From Pseudomonas kilonensis (GTDB lineage Bacteria > Pseudomonadota > Gammaproteobacteria > Pseudomonadales > Pseudomonadaceae), in NCBI RefSeq assembly GCF_001269885.1, contig NZ_LHVH01000007.1, forward strand, positions 1 through 64,000: a DNA stretch of 64,000 nucleotides. The letters are read 5' to 3'. The notes below the pieces were generated by a model. That model was given only the letters and a program-made list of their open reading frames with translations. It ran no database searches and was not told the DNA's origin. Each line of letters starts with the position of its first letter. Positions within the stretch are counted from its first letter, which is position 1. This document shows positions 8,072 to 17,006 of the stretch, in pieces. The position numbers were made by a program, and so were the translations under genes.

Positions 8072-10407
8072 GGGGCGGGCTCCGCGACCGCTGCCGCGTG
8101 GGTCTGGTGTCCGACCCACGGCGCCAGCATGAAACTGAAGGCCAGCCCCAGGCTTACTGCCAGGCCGAAGTTGCTCACCGCCGGGGTGCTGGACAGCGCC
8201 AGCAGGCCGAACGACAGCCAGGTGGTGACCGCCGCCAGCAACGTGCCCAGCAGGCTCACGGCGGCACCGCCGATCTGCTCGCGCATCAGGATCGCGTAAT
8301 CGACACCGATGGCCGTGACCAGCAACAGGCCGAACAGGCTGAACAAGGTCAGTGGCTGCCCCAGCCAGCCGAGGCTCGCCAAACTGCACAGCGCGGCCAG
8401 CAATGGCAGGGCGACGATGCGCAAGGCCGCGCCGACACCGAACGGCCAGATCAGCACCAGCACAATCAACACGCAGGAGGCCAGTTTCAATTCGGCGGCG
8501 CTGACCTGCGTGGCGGCGAAGACCCGGTTCAGGTCGCCCAGGCGATCCACCAGTTGTACGCCCGGCAAATCCACCGCCTGCACCCGCAGCAATGCGGCAT
8601 CGTTCAAGCCTTGGAGGCTGATCATGGCGGCCACGCCTTGCCCTGTCGGTCCGAGCCAGAGTGTGCGATAGGGCTCCGCCAGGGGCCCGGTCAACGCGGC
8701 ATCGATGTCTTCCACCGGCAAGGCTTGCAGTTGCGCCAGCTCCGCTTGCAGCGCGGCGACCGGCACGCCCAGGTCCAGCAGCGGTTGCCAGAAGGCTGGC
8801 AAGCGGGCCAGGGCCTCACGCACGTTCTGCTGTTCGGCGGGGGGGCTGACCAGTTGGTTCAGCGACAGGTAGCCCTGGAGTTTTTCCAGGCCGATCAACT
8901 GATCCAGCCGCTCGTTGAGGGCGGTCTGGCGCTCCAGCAGTTGGGACTGATCGTCGGCGCGGATCAGGAAGAACTGGCTGGTGGGCTGGAAACCGGTGAT
9001 GCGCGCGATGTCGCGGGCTTCGTCGGTGAGGTGCTGGGGCGTGCCGATCCACTGGCGAATGTCGTTTTTGGTGGTCAGGTGCCAGAGGCCGCCTGCGCAA
9101 AAGCTCAGCAGCAACACCAGCAGCACTGGCGTGGGCACCCGCGCCAACAGCGCTTGGCGGGCCTGGAGCAGGCATTCGCACAGCCGCAGCGGCCACTGGG
9201 CCGGGCGCAAGTCGGCACCCTTGAGCAGCGCCGGCAGCAGGCAGACGGCGCTCAGGTAGGCGCCGACCAGCCCAGCGGCGGAAAAGATCGCGATCTGGGT
9301 CAAGGCCGGGAAGGGCGTCCAGGCCAGGGCCAGGTAGCCGATGCAGGTGGTCACAAGGCTCAGGCTCAGCCCCGGCAGGGTCAGGCGCAAGGCCGGCCAG
9401 CTGCGCCATGGCTTCAGGCTCCAGCTCTTGGACAGGTAGTGCAACGGGTAATCCACGGCCACGCCAATCAGGCTGGAACCCAGGACGAGGGTCATCACAT
9501 GCATGCGGCCAAACAAGGCCACGCACGCCACCGCGCCGAACAGCATGCCCACCAGCACCGGCACGAACGCCAGCCACACGCGCAGGCGCCGGAAGGCCAG
9601 CAACAGCAGCAGCAAGATGCCGACCGTCGCGCCACCGCCGACCCAGGTGATTTCCCGCGACGCCTGTTGCTGGCCGCTGGCGGCGTACAGCAGGCCGCTG
9701 GCCGCCAGCAGTTGCCCTTGGGCCTGGGCCGCCTGGTCGCGGCTGCGTTGCAGCAGCTCGGCCACTTGCAGCGGCAGGTTCATGTCGAAGGCGTTGCCCT
9801 GGGCCCGGGCCCGTAGCATCACCCAGCTTTTACCGTCGGCATCGGCGACCAGCGCACCGCTGCCGATGTCGAATTTTATCGCGCCGCGTTGTGGCTGGCT
9901 GTTCTGGATGCGCCCGGTCAGGCCCAGCCAGTCGTCCTGGTTCGGCACCAGGCTGAAGCCGCTGAATGGGTCGAACAGGGCCTGCACCCGCTGTTGGATG
10001 AACGCCTCGGGCTGCTCGATCAATTGCTGCCGGTCCACCGCCGAGAGCATCGCCAGCCGCCCGTTGAGCAATTGCCTGCGCAGCGCCGGCAAGTCGGCCT
10101 GCAACGTCCACTGCACCTTGTCGAACAGGCCGCTGGCCTGCCATTGCTCGCCGAGGGTTTGCGCCAGGGCGATGGCTTGCTGGCGATCGGTGTGACCGAC
10201 CAGCACCAGCACCTCGCGATTGAGCGGCTCCTGCATGCGTTGTTCGGCGATCAGCTCCAGGGCATCGGGCGACGTCCCCGGCACCAGCTCCATGAGATTG
10301 GCCGACAGCGGCGCGCCGTTACGCCATTGCCAACCGGCGAGCGCGAGCACCGCCAGCAGCAGGATCAGGAACAGCCGGGGCAGCATCCGTTCACTCGGCA
10401 AAATCAT
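8068..10407 (-). CDS. MMPL/RND-family exporter (ApeM-type)
   Basis: A 779-residue inner-membrane protein with the two-repeat plan of MMPL transporters: one N-terminal helix, a periplasmic domain of about 230 residues, a five-helix block containing GVAVDYPLHYLSKSW, a second periplasmic domain, and a second block containing GVDYAILMREQ. The paired GVxxDY motifs carry the proton-relay aspartates typical of RND/MMPL pumps. It would drive the polyene lipid or its precursor from the inner membrane, using the proton gradient. It overlaps the LolA-like gene by 17 bases and the antiporter by four. Confidence 0.92.
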   Translation of the reverse strand: MILPSERMLPRLFLILLLAVLALAGWQWRNGAPLSANLMELVPGTSPDALELIAEQRMQEPLNREVLVLVGHTDRQQAIALAQTLGEQWQASGLFDKVQWTLQADLPALRRQLLNGRLAMLSAVDRQQLIEQPEAFIQQRVQALFDPFSGFSLVPNQDDWLGLTGRIQNSQPQRGAIKFDIGSGALVADADGKSWVMLRARAQGNAFDMNLPLQVAELLQRSRDQAAQAQGQLLAASGLLYAASGQQQASREITWVGGGATVGILLLLLLAFRRLRVWLAFVPVLVGMLFGAVACVALFGRMHVMTLVLGSSLIGVAVDYPLHYLSKSWSLKPWRSWPALRLTLPGLSLSLVTTCIGYLALAWTPFPALTQIAIFSAAGLVGAYLSAVCLLPALLKGADLRPAQWPLRLCECLLQARQALLARVPTPVLLVLLLSFCAGGLWHLTTKNDIRQWIGTPQHLTDEARDIARITGFQPTSQFFLIRADDQSQLLERQTALNERLDQLIGLEKLQGYLSLNQLVSPPAEQQNVREALARLPAFWQPLLDLGVPVAALQAELAQLQALPVEDIDAALTGPLAEPYRTLWLGPTGQGVAAMISLQGLNDAALLRVQAVDLPGVQLVDRLGDLNRVFAATQVSAAELKLASCVLIVLVLIWPFGVGAALRIVALPLLAALCSLASLGWLGQPLTLFSLFGLLLVTAIGVDYAILMREQIGGAAVSLLGTLLAAVTTWLSFGLLALSSTPAVSNFGLAVSLGLAFSFMLAPWVGHQTHAAAVAEPAP

Positions 10408-10984
10408 GTTGCTCCGCTTCGCTCAACGGTTGCGCAGGGGTAGCGTCCTGCATGCGCAGCACGGTGCTGTCGCCCTGGGTTTCGAGCAGTTCGATGCGCT
10501 GTACCAGTTCGCCGCCGTCAATGTTGATCTGGTTGAAAACCTGTTTGAGCAGCACCGAGCGCGGGGTCAGGGTGAGCTTCCATTGTTGCGGCTCGCCCGA
10601 CAGGCTCAGTTCGAAATCCCGCTGCAGGCCTGTGCTGTCACCCTGCAATACGGCCAGGAACAAGCGGTTCTGCTCGGCGCCGGCGCTCTTGTTCGGCAAC
10701 ATCTGCCAGGTGCTGCCGTCTCGTCGGGCGATGCCCTGGGTGGTGATGCGGTAGTCCTGTTGCAGCGGGGTTTGCAGCAGCCACAGCAGGCCGTGGTTTT
10801 TCGCCAGCACGAAGCGGCCCTTGCTGGTGAGGGGCTGGGGCAGGGCGCGCAGGTGTTTTTCCTGGATGAACTGCCCGTGGATCACCTCCGGGCGGGCCAG
10901 TTGCTCGCTCAGTTGTTGCAAGTCGAACGCTTGGGCAGCGGGCGCCAGGCAGCACAGCAACAGCCAGATAACCAGGCGCTTCAT
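10391..10984 (-). CDS. LolA-like outer-membrane lipoprotein carrier protein (ApeL-type)
   Basis: A 197-residue periplasmic protein with signal peptide MKRLVIWLLLCCLAPAAQA and a LolA-like beta half-barrel region (VIHGQFIQEKHL, ALPQPLTSKGRFVLAKNHGLLW, then a FNQINIDGG-type strand). LolA proper ferries lipoproteins across the periplasm; cluster-encoded relatives are thought to carry the polyene lipid instead, and I infer that role here. The start is chosen by the signal peptide and by a four-base overlap with the thioesterase stop; a longer frame back to 11230 is only read-through. Confidence 0.88.
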   Translation of the reverse strand: MKRLVIWLLLCCLAPAAQAFDLQQLSEQLARPEVIHGQFIQEKHLRALPQPLTSKGRFVLAKNHGLLWLLQTPLQQDYRITTQGIARRDGSTWQMLPNKSAGAEQNRLFLAVLQGDSTGLQRDFELSLSGEPQQWKLTLTPRSVLLKQVFNQINIDGGELVQRIELLETQGDSTVLRMQDATPAQPLSEAEQHDFAE

Positions 10985-11406
10985 GGCAGTTTCCTTTCCA
11001 CGGCTTGAACAAAGACCCGGGGCGAGGCCAGCAGCATTTCGCGACTGGCGAGGTCCACGGCCACTTGCACCGAACTGGCACGGGTCAAGCGCTCGCCGGT
11101 GGCTGCGTCGCTGATCAGGTAATTGATCTTCAGCCGGTTTTCCCACTCCACCAGACTGGCACGCACGGTCAGGGCCTGGCCGAACACGGCGCTGCGCACG
11201 TAGCGCAATTGCAGGTCGATGATCGGCCACGCATGGCCGGATTCGAGCATGTCGTTGTAGTTGTGGCCAATCAGGTCGAGCAAGGCACAGCGGGCCACTT
11301 CCAGGTATTTGACGTAGTGGCCGTGCCAGACCACGTTCATCGAATCGACATCGAAGAACGGCACCACGATGTGTGTGTCAACGTGCAAAACGCCTTGGTT
11401 ACGCAT
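10981..11406 (-). CDS. 4HBT-family acyl-CoA/ACP thioesterase (ApeK-type)
   Basis: A 141-residue hotdog thioesterase. The stretch FFDVDSMNVVWHGHYVKYLE matches the 4-hydroxybenzoyl-CoA thioesterase family signature, with the candidate catalytic aspartate in DVDSMNVVWH. It could release the finished polyene chain from the carrier protein or clear wrongly loaded acyl groups. It overlaps the ammonia-lyase stop by eight bases and the LolA-like gene by four, so it is clearly part of the operon. Confidence 0.88.
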   Translation of the reverse strand: MRNQGVLHVDTHIVVPFFDVDSMNVVWHGHYVKYLEVARCALLDLIGHNYNDMLESGHAWPIIDLQLRYVRSAVFGQALTVRASLVEWENRLKINYLISDAATGERLTRASSVQVAVDLASREMLLASPRVFVQAVERKLP

Positions 11407-12943
11407 GCAGCCTCCAGTGTTGCTCGGCGATGCGTTGCAGGCACAGGCGCAGCTCGCCTTCCAGGGCGCGGTCTTCGATCACCGGCGGGAAATCCTCGGC
11501 CAGTTGCTGGTGCATGGCGGCCAGGGCCGGCGGCAGTGGGCGCGCGTCTTCGGCACGGCTGCGCAGCCAGACGCCCTGGTTGGCGGCCAGCAAGGTGGCG
11601 GCGGCGACTTGTTCGGTCAGCTCCAGTACGCGGATCGCGTCCCGGGCGGCGATGGTGCCCATGCTTACCTTGTCCTGGTTGTGGCACTCGGTGGAGCGCG
11701 AGAACACGCTGGCCGGCATGGTGTTTTTCAGGGCTTCGGCGGTCCAGGCACTGGTGCCGATCTGCACGGCCTTGAAGCCATGGTTGAGCATCGCCCGCTC
11801 GGCGCTGGCGCCGGACAGGTTGCTGGGCAGGCCATGGTTGTAGCGCTCGTCCACCAGCAGTGCGAGCTGGCGATCGAGCAGGTCGGCGACGTTGGCCACC
11901 AGGTTCTTCAGGCTGTCCATGGCGAAGGCGATATGCCCGCCGTAGAAGTGCCCGCCGTGCAGCACGCGCTCGGCTTCGGCGTCGATGATCGGGTTGTCGT
12001 TGGCGCTGTTGAGTTCGGTTTCGATGAACGCGCGCAGCCAGCCCAGGCTGTCGGCCAATACCCCAAGCACATGGGGCGCGCAGCGCAGGGAATAGCGATC
12101 CTGCAGGCGATGCAGCGGCGCGGTGGGGGCGTCGATCGCCAGGTCCTTGCGCAGCCACGCGGCGACTTGCATCTGCCCCGGGTGTGGCTTGGCGGCGAAC
12201 AGGCGTTCGTCGAAGTGTTCCGGGTTGCCTTGCAGGGCGACGACGTTCAGCGCGGTGATGCGGGTCGCCAGTTGCAGCAGGTAGTCGGCGCGGGCGAAGG
12301 CCAGGCAGGCCAGGCCGGTCATCACGGCGGTGCCGTTCATCAGCGCCAGGGCTTCCTTGGGCCGCAGCACCAATGGGGTCCAGCCCAGTTCACGGTGCAC
12401 ATCAGCGGCCAATCGTTGTTCGCCACGGAACATCACTTCCCGTTCACCGGACAGCGTGGCGGCGACGTAGGACAGCGGCGTCAGGTCGCCGCTGGCGCCC
12501 ACCGAGCCCTCTTCCGGAATCAGCGGCAGGATGTCGTGTTCGAGAAAGGCCTGGAGGCGTTCCAGCAGTTCCACCCGCACCCCGGACACGCCGTGGCACA
12601 GCGACTGCAGACGCGCCGCCAGCACCGCACGGGTGGCCTGGGCGTCGAGCAACTTGCCCAGGCCGCAGCCGTGGAACGTGTACAGGTGACGCGGCAGGGC
12701 CTCGACGTGGTGCAACGGCACGGCCACCACGCAGGAGTCGCCGTAACCGGTGGTCACGCCGTAGATAACGCCTTCCTTGTCCAGCAGGGAATCGAGGAAT
12801 TGCGCACCCTTGGCGATGCGCTGGCGGAACGCCGGGTCATCCTGCAACTGCGTCGGTGCCTGACGGTTGGCCAGGGCCAGCACATCTTCGATGCGCAAGG
12901 GGCGTTCGCCGAAGGTTACCGGCTCAAGAGTGGGCATCGTCAT
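11399..12943 (-). CDS. HAL/PAL/TAL-family aromatic amino acid ammonia-lyase
   Basis: A 514-residue lyase that should carry the self-made MIO cofactor from Ala150-Ser151-Gly152 in GSVGASGDLTPL. The catalytic tyrosine is Tyr61 in IYGVTTGYG. The selectivity pair is Phe90-His91 (HLYTFHGCG): histidine lyases have Ser-His, tyrosine lyases His-Leu and phenylalanine lyases Phe-Leu at this place, so the substrate is uncertain. In flexirubin-type clusters such a lyase makes 4-coumarate as starter, and the acyl-activating enzyme at 14785-16464 could load it. There are no hut genes near it, so a histidine-degradation role is unlikely. An internal ATG two codons in is an alternative start. Confidence 0.87.
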   Translation of the reverse strand: MTMPTLEPVTFGERPLRIEDVLALANRQAPTQLQDDPAFRQRIAKGAQFLDSLLDKEGVIYGVTTGYGDSCVVAVPLHHVEALPRHLYTFHGCGLGKLLDAQATRAVLAARLQSLCHGVSGVRVELLERLQAFLEHDILPLIPEEGSVGASGDLTPLSYVAATLSGEREVMFRGEQRLAADVHRELGWTPLVLRPKEALALMNGTAVMTGLACLAFARADYLLQLATRITALNVVALQGNPEHFDERLFAAKPHPGQMQVAAWLRKDLAIDAPTAPLHRLQDRYSLRCAPHVLGVLADSLGWLRAFIETELNSANDNPIIDAEAERVLHGGHFYGGHIAFAMDSLKNLVANVADLLDRQLALLVDERYNHGLPSNLSGASAERAMLNHGFKAVQIGTSAWTAEALKNTMPASVFSRSTECHNQDKVSMGTIAARDAIRVLELTEQVAAATLLAANQGVWLRSRAEDARPLPPALAAMHQQLAEDFPPVIEDRALEGELRLCLQRIAEQHWRLHA

Positions 12944-13868
12944 CGGTCTTCCAGAAAGGGTAAAAGTTGAACCACTGTTGGGGCCCCTGGAGGCAGTATT
13001 GCGCCAGGCGCTCGGCGTAGCGGCCAGCCCAGTAGGCGATCACTTGCTCGCGGTCGTTGCGTTTCCACACCACGGCATCGGCGAAGGGTTCGAGGGTGAC
13101 GCGATAGCGTCCCTCGTGCTTGAGGCACATCAGCAGGTTGACCGGGCATTTCAGCAGGCCGGCCAACAGCCAGGGGCCCTGGGGGAATGCGGCCGCAAGC
13201 CCCATGAAGTCCACGGTCACGCTGCGCCCGCCGTGCAGCGGTACGCGGTCGCCGGCAATCGCCAGCCACTCACCGCGCTCCAGGCGCTCGCTCAACTGCA
13301 ACATGATCACCGGGTTCAGCTCGCTGACCTGGATCAGCCGCAAGTGCGTGGCACCGGCTTCGCCCAGCAAACGGTTGAACTGCTCGGCGTGCTTGGTGTG
13401 CACCAGCACGTTCATGGTGACTTTCTCGCCCAGCTCGGCCAGGGCCCGGCACATCTCCAGATTGCCCAGGTGCGCGCCCACCAGCATTTGCCCGCGGGCA
13501 TCGCGCAGATGATTGCGCAGCAGCGCCGGGTCGACGATTTCGATCTGGTCGATGCTCAGCTTGCCGTTCCAGACGTCGAGCTTGTCCAGCAGGGAGTCGG
13601 CAAAGGCCATGAACTGCCCGAACACCCGCCAGCGGGTCGGGCGCAGCTCGGGACGTGCGCTCCAGTCGGCCAGGCGTTGCTGATATTGCCAGGCGGCCTG
13701 GCGAGCGCTGCGGCCGAAAATGAAGAAGTACAGGACGATGCCGTACAGCACCGGGGTCAGCAAACGCCGACCGAGCACCTTGGCGGCGAGCGCGGTGAGT
13801 TTCATCAGCCAGAAACTGCCGCGCTCCTGGCGGTCGGCCCAATGCTGCTTGTCTTCCTGAACGCTCAT
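12924..13868 (-). CDS. LpxL/HtrB-like lipid acyltransferase
   Basis: A 314-residue member of the lysophospholipid/lipid A late acyltransferase family, with HLGNLE at residues 133-138 giving the HX4E catalytic motif and a hydrophobic segment near residues 33-52 that would anchor it to the inner membrane. It probably joins the polyene acyl chain to a lipid or sugar acceptor. In the E. coli aryl polyene cluster I recall a glycosyltransferase-acyltransferase fusion (ApeJ); here the two halves are separate genes overlapping by four bases. The start MSVQEDKQHW is fixed by that overlap. Confidence 0.87.
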   Translation of the reverse strand: MSVQEDKQHWADRQERGSFWLMKLTALAAKVLGRRLLTPVLYGIVLYFFIFGRSARQAAWQYQQRLADWSARPELRPTRWRVFGQFMAFADSLLDKLDVWNGKLSIDQIEIVDPALLRNHLRDARGQMLVGAHLGNLEMCRALAELGEKVTMNVLVHTKHAEQFNRLLGEAGATHLRLIQVSELNPVIMLQLSERLERGEWLAIAGDRVPLHGGRSVTVDFMGLAAAFPQGPWLLAGLLKCPVNLLMCLKHEGRYRVTLEPFADAVVWKRNDREQVIAYWAGRYAERLAQYCLQGPQQWFNFYPFWKTDDDAHS

Positions 13869-14599
13869 GCCCGCCACCGTCGCCAGAGAATCAGGGGGAA
13901 ACGCACCAGCATGCCGAAGAACAACCGGGTGTGCATGCTGGAAATCAGTACGTTGTCGTGGAACAGGCGAAAGTGCGAGACCCCGTCCTGAGGGTAATGG
14001 ACCCGCGTGTGCAGCCAGTGCATCGGCTGATTGCGCCAGGCCAGGCGCACGAGGATGTCCGAATCGAAATCCATCCGCTTGCCGATATTGGCCGAGTCGA
14101 TCAGCGCCAGGGTCGGTGCCAAGGGGTAGACCCGAAAGCCGCACATGGAGTCGCGGATTTGCAAGGACAGGCTGTTGATCCAGACCATCACGTGGGTCAG
14201 GTAGCGCGCGTACAGACGACCTTTCGGCACGCTGGCGTCGTAGCGCGGATAACCACAGATCACCGCGTCCGGGTGGGCACGGGATTGCTCGATGAACGTC
14301 TTCACGTCGCCAAGATCGTGCTGCCCGTCGGCGTCCACCTGCAAGGCGTGGCTGAAGCCCAGGCGCGCCGCTTCCCGCAAGCCGGTCATCACCGCGCCGC
14401 CCTTGCCCTGGTTGACGGCCAGCCTGACCAGGTGAACCCGCTCGCCCTCGGCCAGCCGATCGAGCACGGCGGCACACGCCGGGCTGCTGGCGTCATCCAC
14501 CAGCACGCAGGGCAGGCCGTTGGCGAGCAACGCCTGGACCACGGCCGAGATGGCGGTTTCGTGGTTGTAGACCGGGATGACGGCGCAGGGGTTATGCAT
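13865..14599 (-). CDS. Family 2 glycosyltransferase
   Basis: A 244-residue GT-A fold enzyme. It opens with the nucleotide-sugar binding stretch CAVIPVYNHE, then VLVDDAS, and has the metal-binding DAD (residues 89-91) in LQVDADGQHD. It would add a sugar to the polyene head or to a lipid acceptor before acylation. The start at 14599 has a strong ribosome binding site (GGAGGGAGCAGAAT before ATG). Upstream is a 165-base gap, the only sizeable break in the operon, occupied by a palindromic repeat. Confidence 0.88.
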   Translation of the reverse strand: MHNPCAVIPVYNHETAISAVVQALLANGLPCVLVDDASSPACAAVLDRLAEGERVHLVRLAVNQGKGGAVMTGLREAARLGFSHALQVDADGQHDLGDVKTFIEQSRAHPDAVICGYPRYDASVPKGRLYARYLTHVMVWINSLSLQIRDSMCGFRVYPLAPTLALIDSANIGKRMDFDSDILVRLAWRNQPMHWLHTRVHYPQDGVSHFRLFHDNVLISSMHTRLFFGMLVRFPLILWRRWRA

Positions 14600-14635
14600 A
14601 TTCTGCTCCCTCCACGGTTTCCCTGTGCACAACCT

Positions 14636-14770
14636 TCCTGTGGCGAGGGGATTTAGCGAACCGTCGCACCGCCCCGCTCGAGTGCGAAGCGCTCGCCATC
14701 AGTCTGTGTCGTTGCGAAGAATTTGGGGTTGCTGCGCAACCCAGCGGGGATAAATCCCCTCGCCACAGGA
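14636..14770. repeat. Inverted repeat with perfect 20-bp arms inside the operon
   Basis: The sequence TCCTGTGGCGAGGGGATTTA at 14636-14655 returns as its exact reverse complement at 14751-14770, with about 95 bases between. It belongs to the GTGGCGAGGGAGCTTGCTC class of Pseudomonas intergenic repeats. It fills the only gap in the operon, between the ligase and glycosyltransferase genes, and could form a large stem in the mRNA. Confidence 0.9.
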
Positions 14771-14784
14771 GCACCTCGGTGCAA

Positions 14785-16464
14785 TCAGTCATCGGCCACC
14801 CCCAACACAATCCGTCCACTGGAGCACGCCGCCGTGTCATTGCGGTAGGCAAAGTACAACTTGCAGCGCTCGCGGTCGAAGCGCAGGTGCAGCTGGATTT
14901 CATCGCCGGGGCGAACCAGTTGCTGGAATTTCAGCACTTCCATGCCGACGAAGCGGGGCGGCAGGTCCAGCAATTGCCGGCCCAGGCTCAAGGCCCAGTC
15001 GACCTGCACCACGCCCGGCAGTACCGGCGCGGTGGGGAAGTGGCCGCTGAAGTACGCCAGGTCTGGCGGCACGACCAGTTGCAGGTTCCACTCACCGTCG
15101 GTTTCGACGTGTTCCAACACTTCGGGAGCCTTGGGGCGTGGCGCCATCAGCAGCGCCTCGACTTCGGCCTGGGGCAGCTTGCCCTGGGCGTTGAGCGGCA
15201 ATTGCCGCAGCCAGCGCCAACGCCGCGGCAGGGCGAGGGTTTCGCAATGTTCGCTCAGGTGCCGGCGCAGGCCCTCGGTGACGGCGCGCCGGCCCTGGTT
15301 GCGCAAGGCTCGCAGGCCAGCGTCGCTCAGCACCAGCAGCGCGCCGAGGGAGGCGCGATTTTCCTGCACCACCCCCAGCCGCGCTTCGCTGACCCAGTCG
15401 TGGGTTACCAGCGCTTGTTCGAGCATCGGCAGGGAGATGCGTTTTTCTTCGAGCTTGACGATACGGTCCAGTCGCCCGAGGAGCTCAAAGCGCCCATCTT
15501 CGGCGATTCGTGCCGCGTCGGCGGTGTGTTCCACATGCCCGGCCGGCAGATAGGGCGAGGCGATCAGCAAGGCGCCGTCGCTGTCCTGGCTCAGCTCGAC
15601 GTCGGCAAAGGGTTGCCACAATCCGTCACCCTGGCGCCAGGCGATGCCGCCGGTTTCCGAACTGCCGAAAATTTCCGTCGGCCATTGCCCCAGGCGCTGC
15701 TGCAGGCTTTGCGCAGCCTCGGGGGGCAAGGCGCCGCCAGAGGAGAACACCCGGCGCACGCAGCTCAAGGCCGGCCAATCGAGGTTGTCGCCCATGCGCT
15801 TGAGCAGCGCCGGGCTGGCGACCCAGGCGAAGGCCGGTTGCTCACGGCTGGCACGTTGCAGGTCTTCCGGGAAGGCCAATTGCCGACGCACGAACGCACG
15901 CCCGGCGCACAGCGGCCACAGCACCCGGAACAGCAGCCCGTAGATGTGTTGTGCGGCAACGCTGCCGATCATGCAGGCCGGGCCCAGGTCGGCGCCCCAC
16001 AGGTGTTCCAGGGCCAGGACCTCGTTACTCAACTGGCGCAGGGTTTTCTCGATGCGCTTGGGCTCGCCGCTGGAGCCGGAGGTGCACAGGCTCAGCCAGC
16101 AGTGATCGAGGTCCAGTTCGGCGGCGTCCATCGGCGCCTGTTGCACGTCGTTGGGATGGGTGTCGCCGGGCTGGTCGGTCAGCCACAGATCCACGTCCGC
16201 CGCCCAGCGCTGGCGTGTCTGCGTTTGCAGGTCGGCGGGAAGCAGGACTCGCACCCCGGCGCGCCAGGCACCGAGCAGGGTGATGGCCAGGTCGGCGGCA
16301 TCTTCCAGGTGCACCGCCACATGCCGCACGCCCCGGGCGTGCAGGCCGGCCGCCAGGCGCAACGCCGCGTCCCGCAGTTGCGAGTGATTCAGCGCCGGAT
16401 CGACCGCAACGGTGCGTTCCGGCTGAGCCTTGAGCAGCATCTGCTCAAGTGTTATCCAATTCAT
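14785..16464 (-). CDS. Acyl-activating enzyme fused to a hotdog dehydratase (ApeH-ApeI type)
   Basis: A 559-residue fusion. Residues 1 to about 440 are an ANL adenylating enzyme with the phosphate loop CTSGSSGEPK (127-136), GSSETGG (267-273), GRLDRIVK near 330-337 and the catalytic lysine Lys429 in NAQGKLP. Residues from about 450 form an ApeI/FabA-like hotdog domain with FSGHFP (472-477, His475) followed by VLPGVVQVDWAL. The first part should activate the aryl starter acid and load it on a carrier protein, and the second should dehydrate 3-hydroxyacyl-ACP. The ATG start overlaps the upstream membrane protein stop by four bases. Confidence 0.88.
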   Translation of the reverse strand: MNWITLEQMLLKAQPERTVAVDPALNHSQLRDAALRLAAGLHARGVRHVAVHLEDAADLAITLLGAWRAGVRVLLPADLQTQTRQRWAADVDLWLTDQPGDTHPNDVQQAPMDAAELDLDHCWLSLCTSGSSGEPKRIEKTLRQLSNEVLALEHLWGADLGPACMIGSVAAQHIYGLLFRVLWPLCAGRAFVRRQLAFPEDLQRASREQPAFAWVASPALLKRMGDNLDWPALSCVRRVFSSGGALPPEAAQSLQQRLGQWPTEIFGSSETGGIAWRQGDGLWQPFADVELSQDSDGALLIASPYLPAGHVEHTADAARIAEDGRFELLGRLDRIVKLEEKRISLPMLEQALVTHDWVSEARLGVVQENRASLGALLVLSDAGLRALRNQGRRAVTEGLRRHLSEHCETLALPRRWRWLRQLPLNAQGKLPQAEVEALLMAPRPKAPEVLEHVETDGEWNLQLVVPPDLAYFSGHFPTAPVLPGVVQVDWALSLGRQLLDLPPRFVGMEVLKFQQLVRPGDEIQLHLRFDRERCKLYFAYRNDTAACSSGRIVLGVADD

Positions 16465-17006
16465 GGGCGGCCTCTTACCCGTTGTCGTATGAGCCATTCA
16501 ATGGCAAACAGCAGCCCCATCAATCCGTAGGAAATCAGGCCGGTGTACAACATCCACCAGCTCAGCGGCGCCCAGAGGGTCAGGGCGGCGGCGAGCAAGC
16601 CGTTACACAGGAAAAACACACTCCAGGCCACCGTGACCTGACGGGTATATACCACCGCCTTGGCCGGCAGCTGCGGTTCGCGCAGGCGGGCCAGGCGTTC
16701 GATCATCGGCGGGCCGTATTTCAGGCTCAGCACGAACAGCCCGAGCATGAACGCGCTGATCAGCACCGGGTACCAGCGCAGCAGGAGCGGGCTGTCGAAC
16801 AGCGCGAGCAATACACAAAACACGATCGCCGTGGCCGCCATCCAGCGGCTGCCGGCCCCGCCCTTGCCAAGCAACGCCCGGGCCAGCCACAGGCTGCCCA
16901 GCAGCAGCCCGAACTGCCACGGGGCGAAGTGCTCCATGCCGAAATACACCGCAAAGGGGTAGAGCAGGCCCGCCAGCAGCAGGCCGAGGCCAATCAGCCG
17001 GGTCAT
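16461..17006 (-). CDS. COG4648-type integral membrane protein (ApeG-type)
   Basis: A 181-residue membrane protein with about five to six hydrophobic helices and a cytoplasmic loop around IERLARLREPQLPAKAVVYTRQV. It matches the uncharacterised membrane protein that regularly sits between the carrier proteins and the ligase in aryl polyene clusters. Its biochemical role is unknown. It overlaps the ACP gene before it and the ligase gene after it by four bases each. Confidence 0.8.
   Translation of the reverse strand: MTRLIGLGLLLAGLLYPFAVYFGMEHFAPWQFGLLLGSLWLARALLGKGGAGSRWMAATAIVFCVLLALFDSPLLLRWYPVLISAFMLGLFVLSLKYGPPMIERLARLREPQLPAKAVVYTRQVTVAWSVFFLCNGLLAAALTLWAPLSWWMLYTGLISYGLMGLLFAIEWLIRQRVRGRP

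Noticed and set aside
11399..12943. Histidine utilisation gene hutH
   Set aside because: No hutU, hutI or hutC is nearby, the selectivity pair is not Ser-His, and the gene is translationally coupled to polyene genes.
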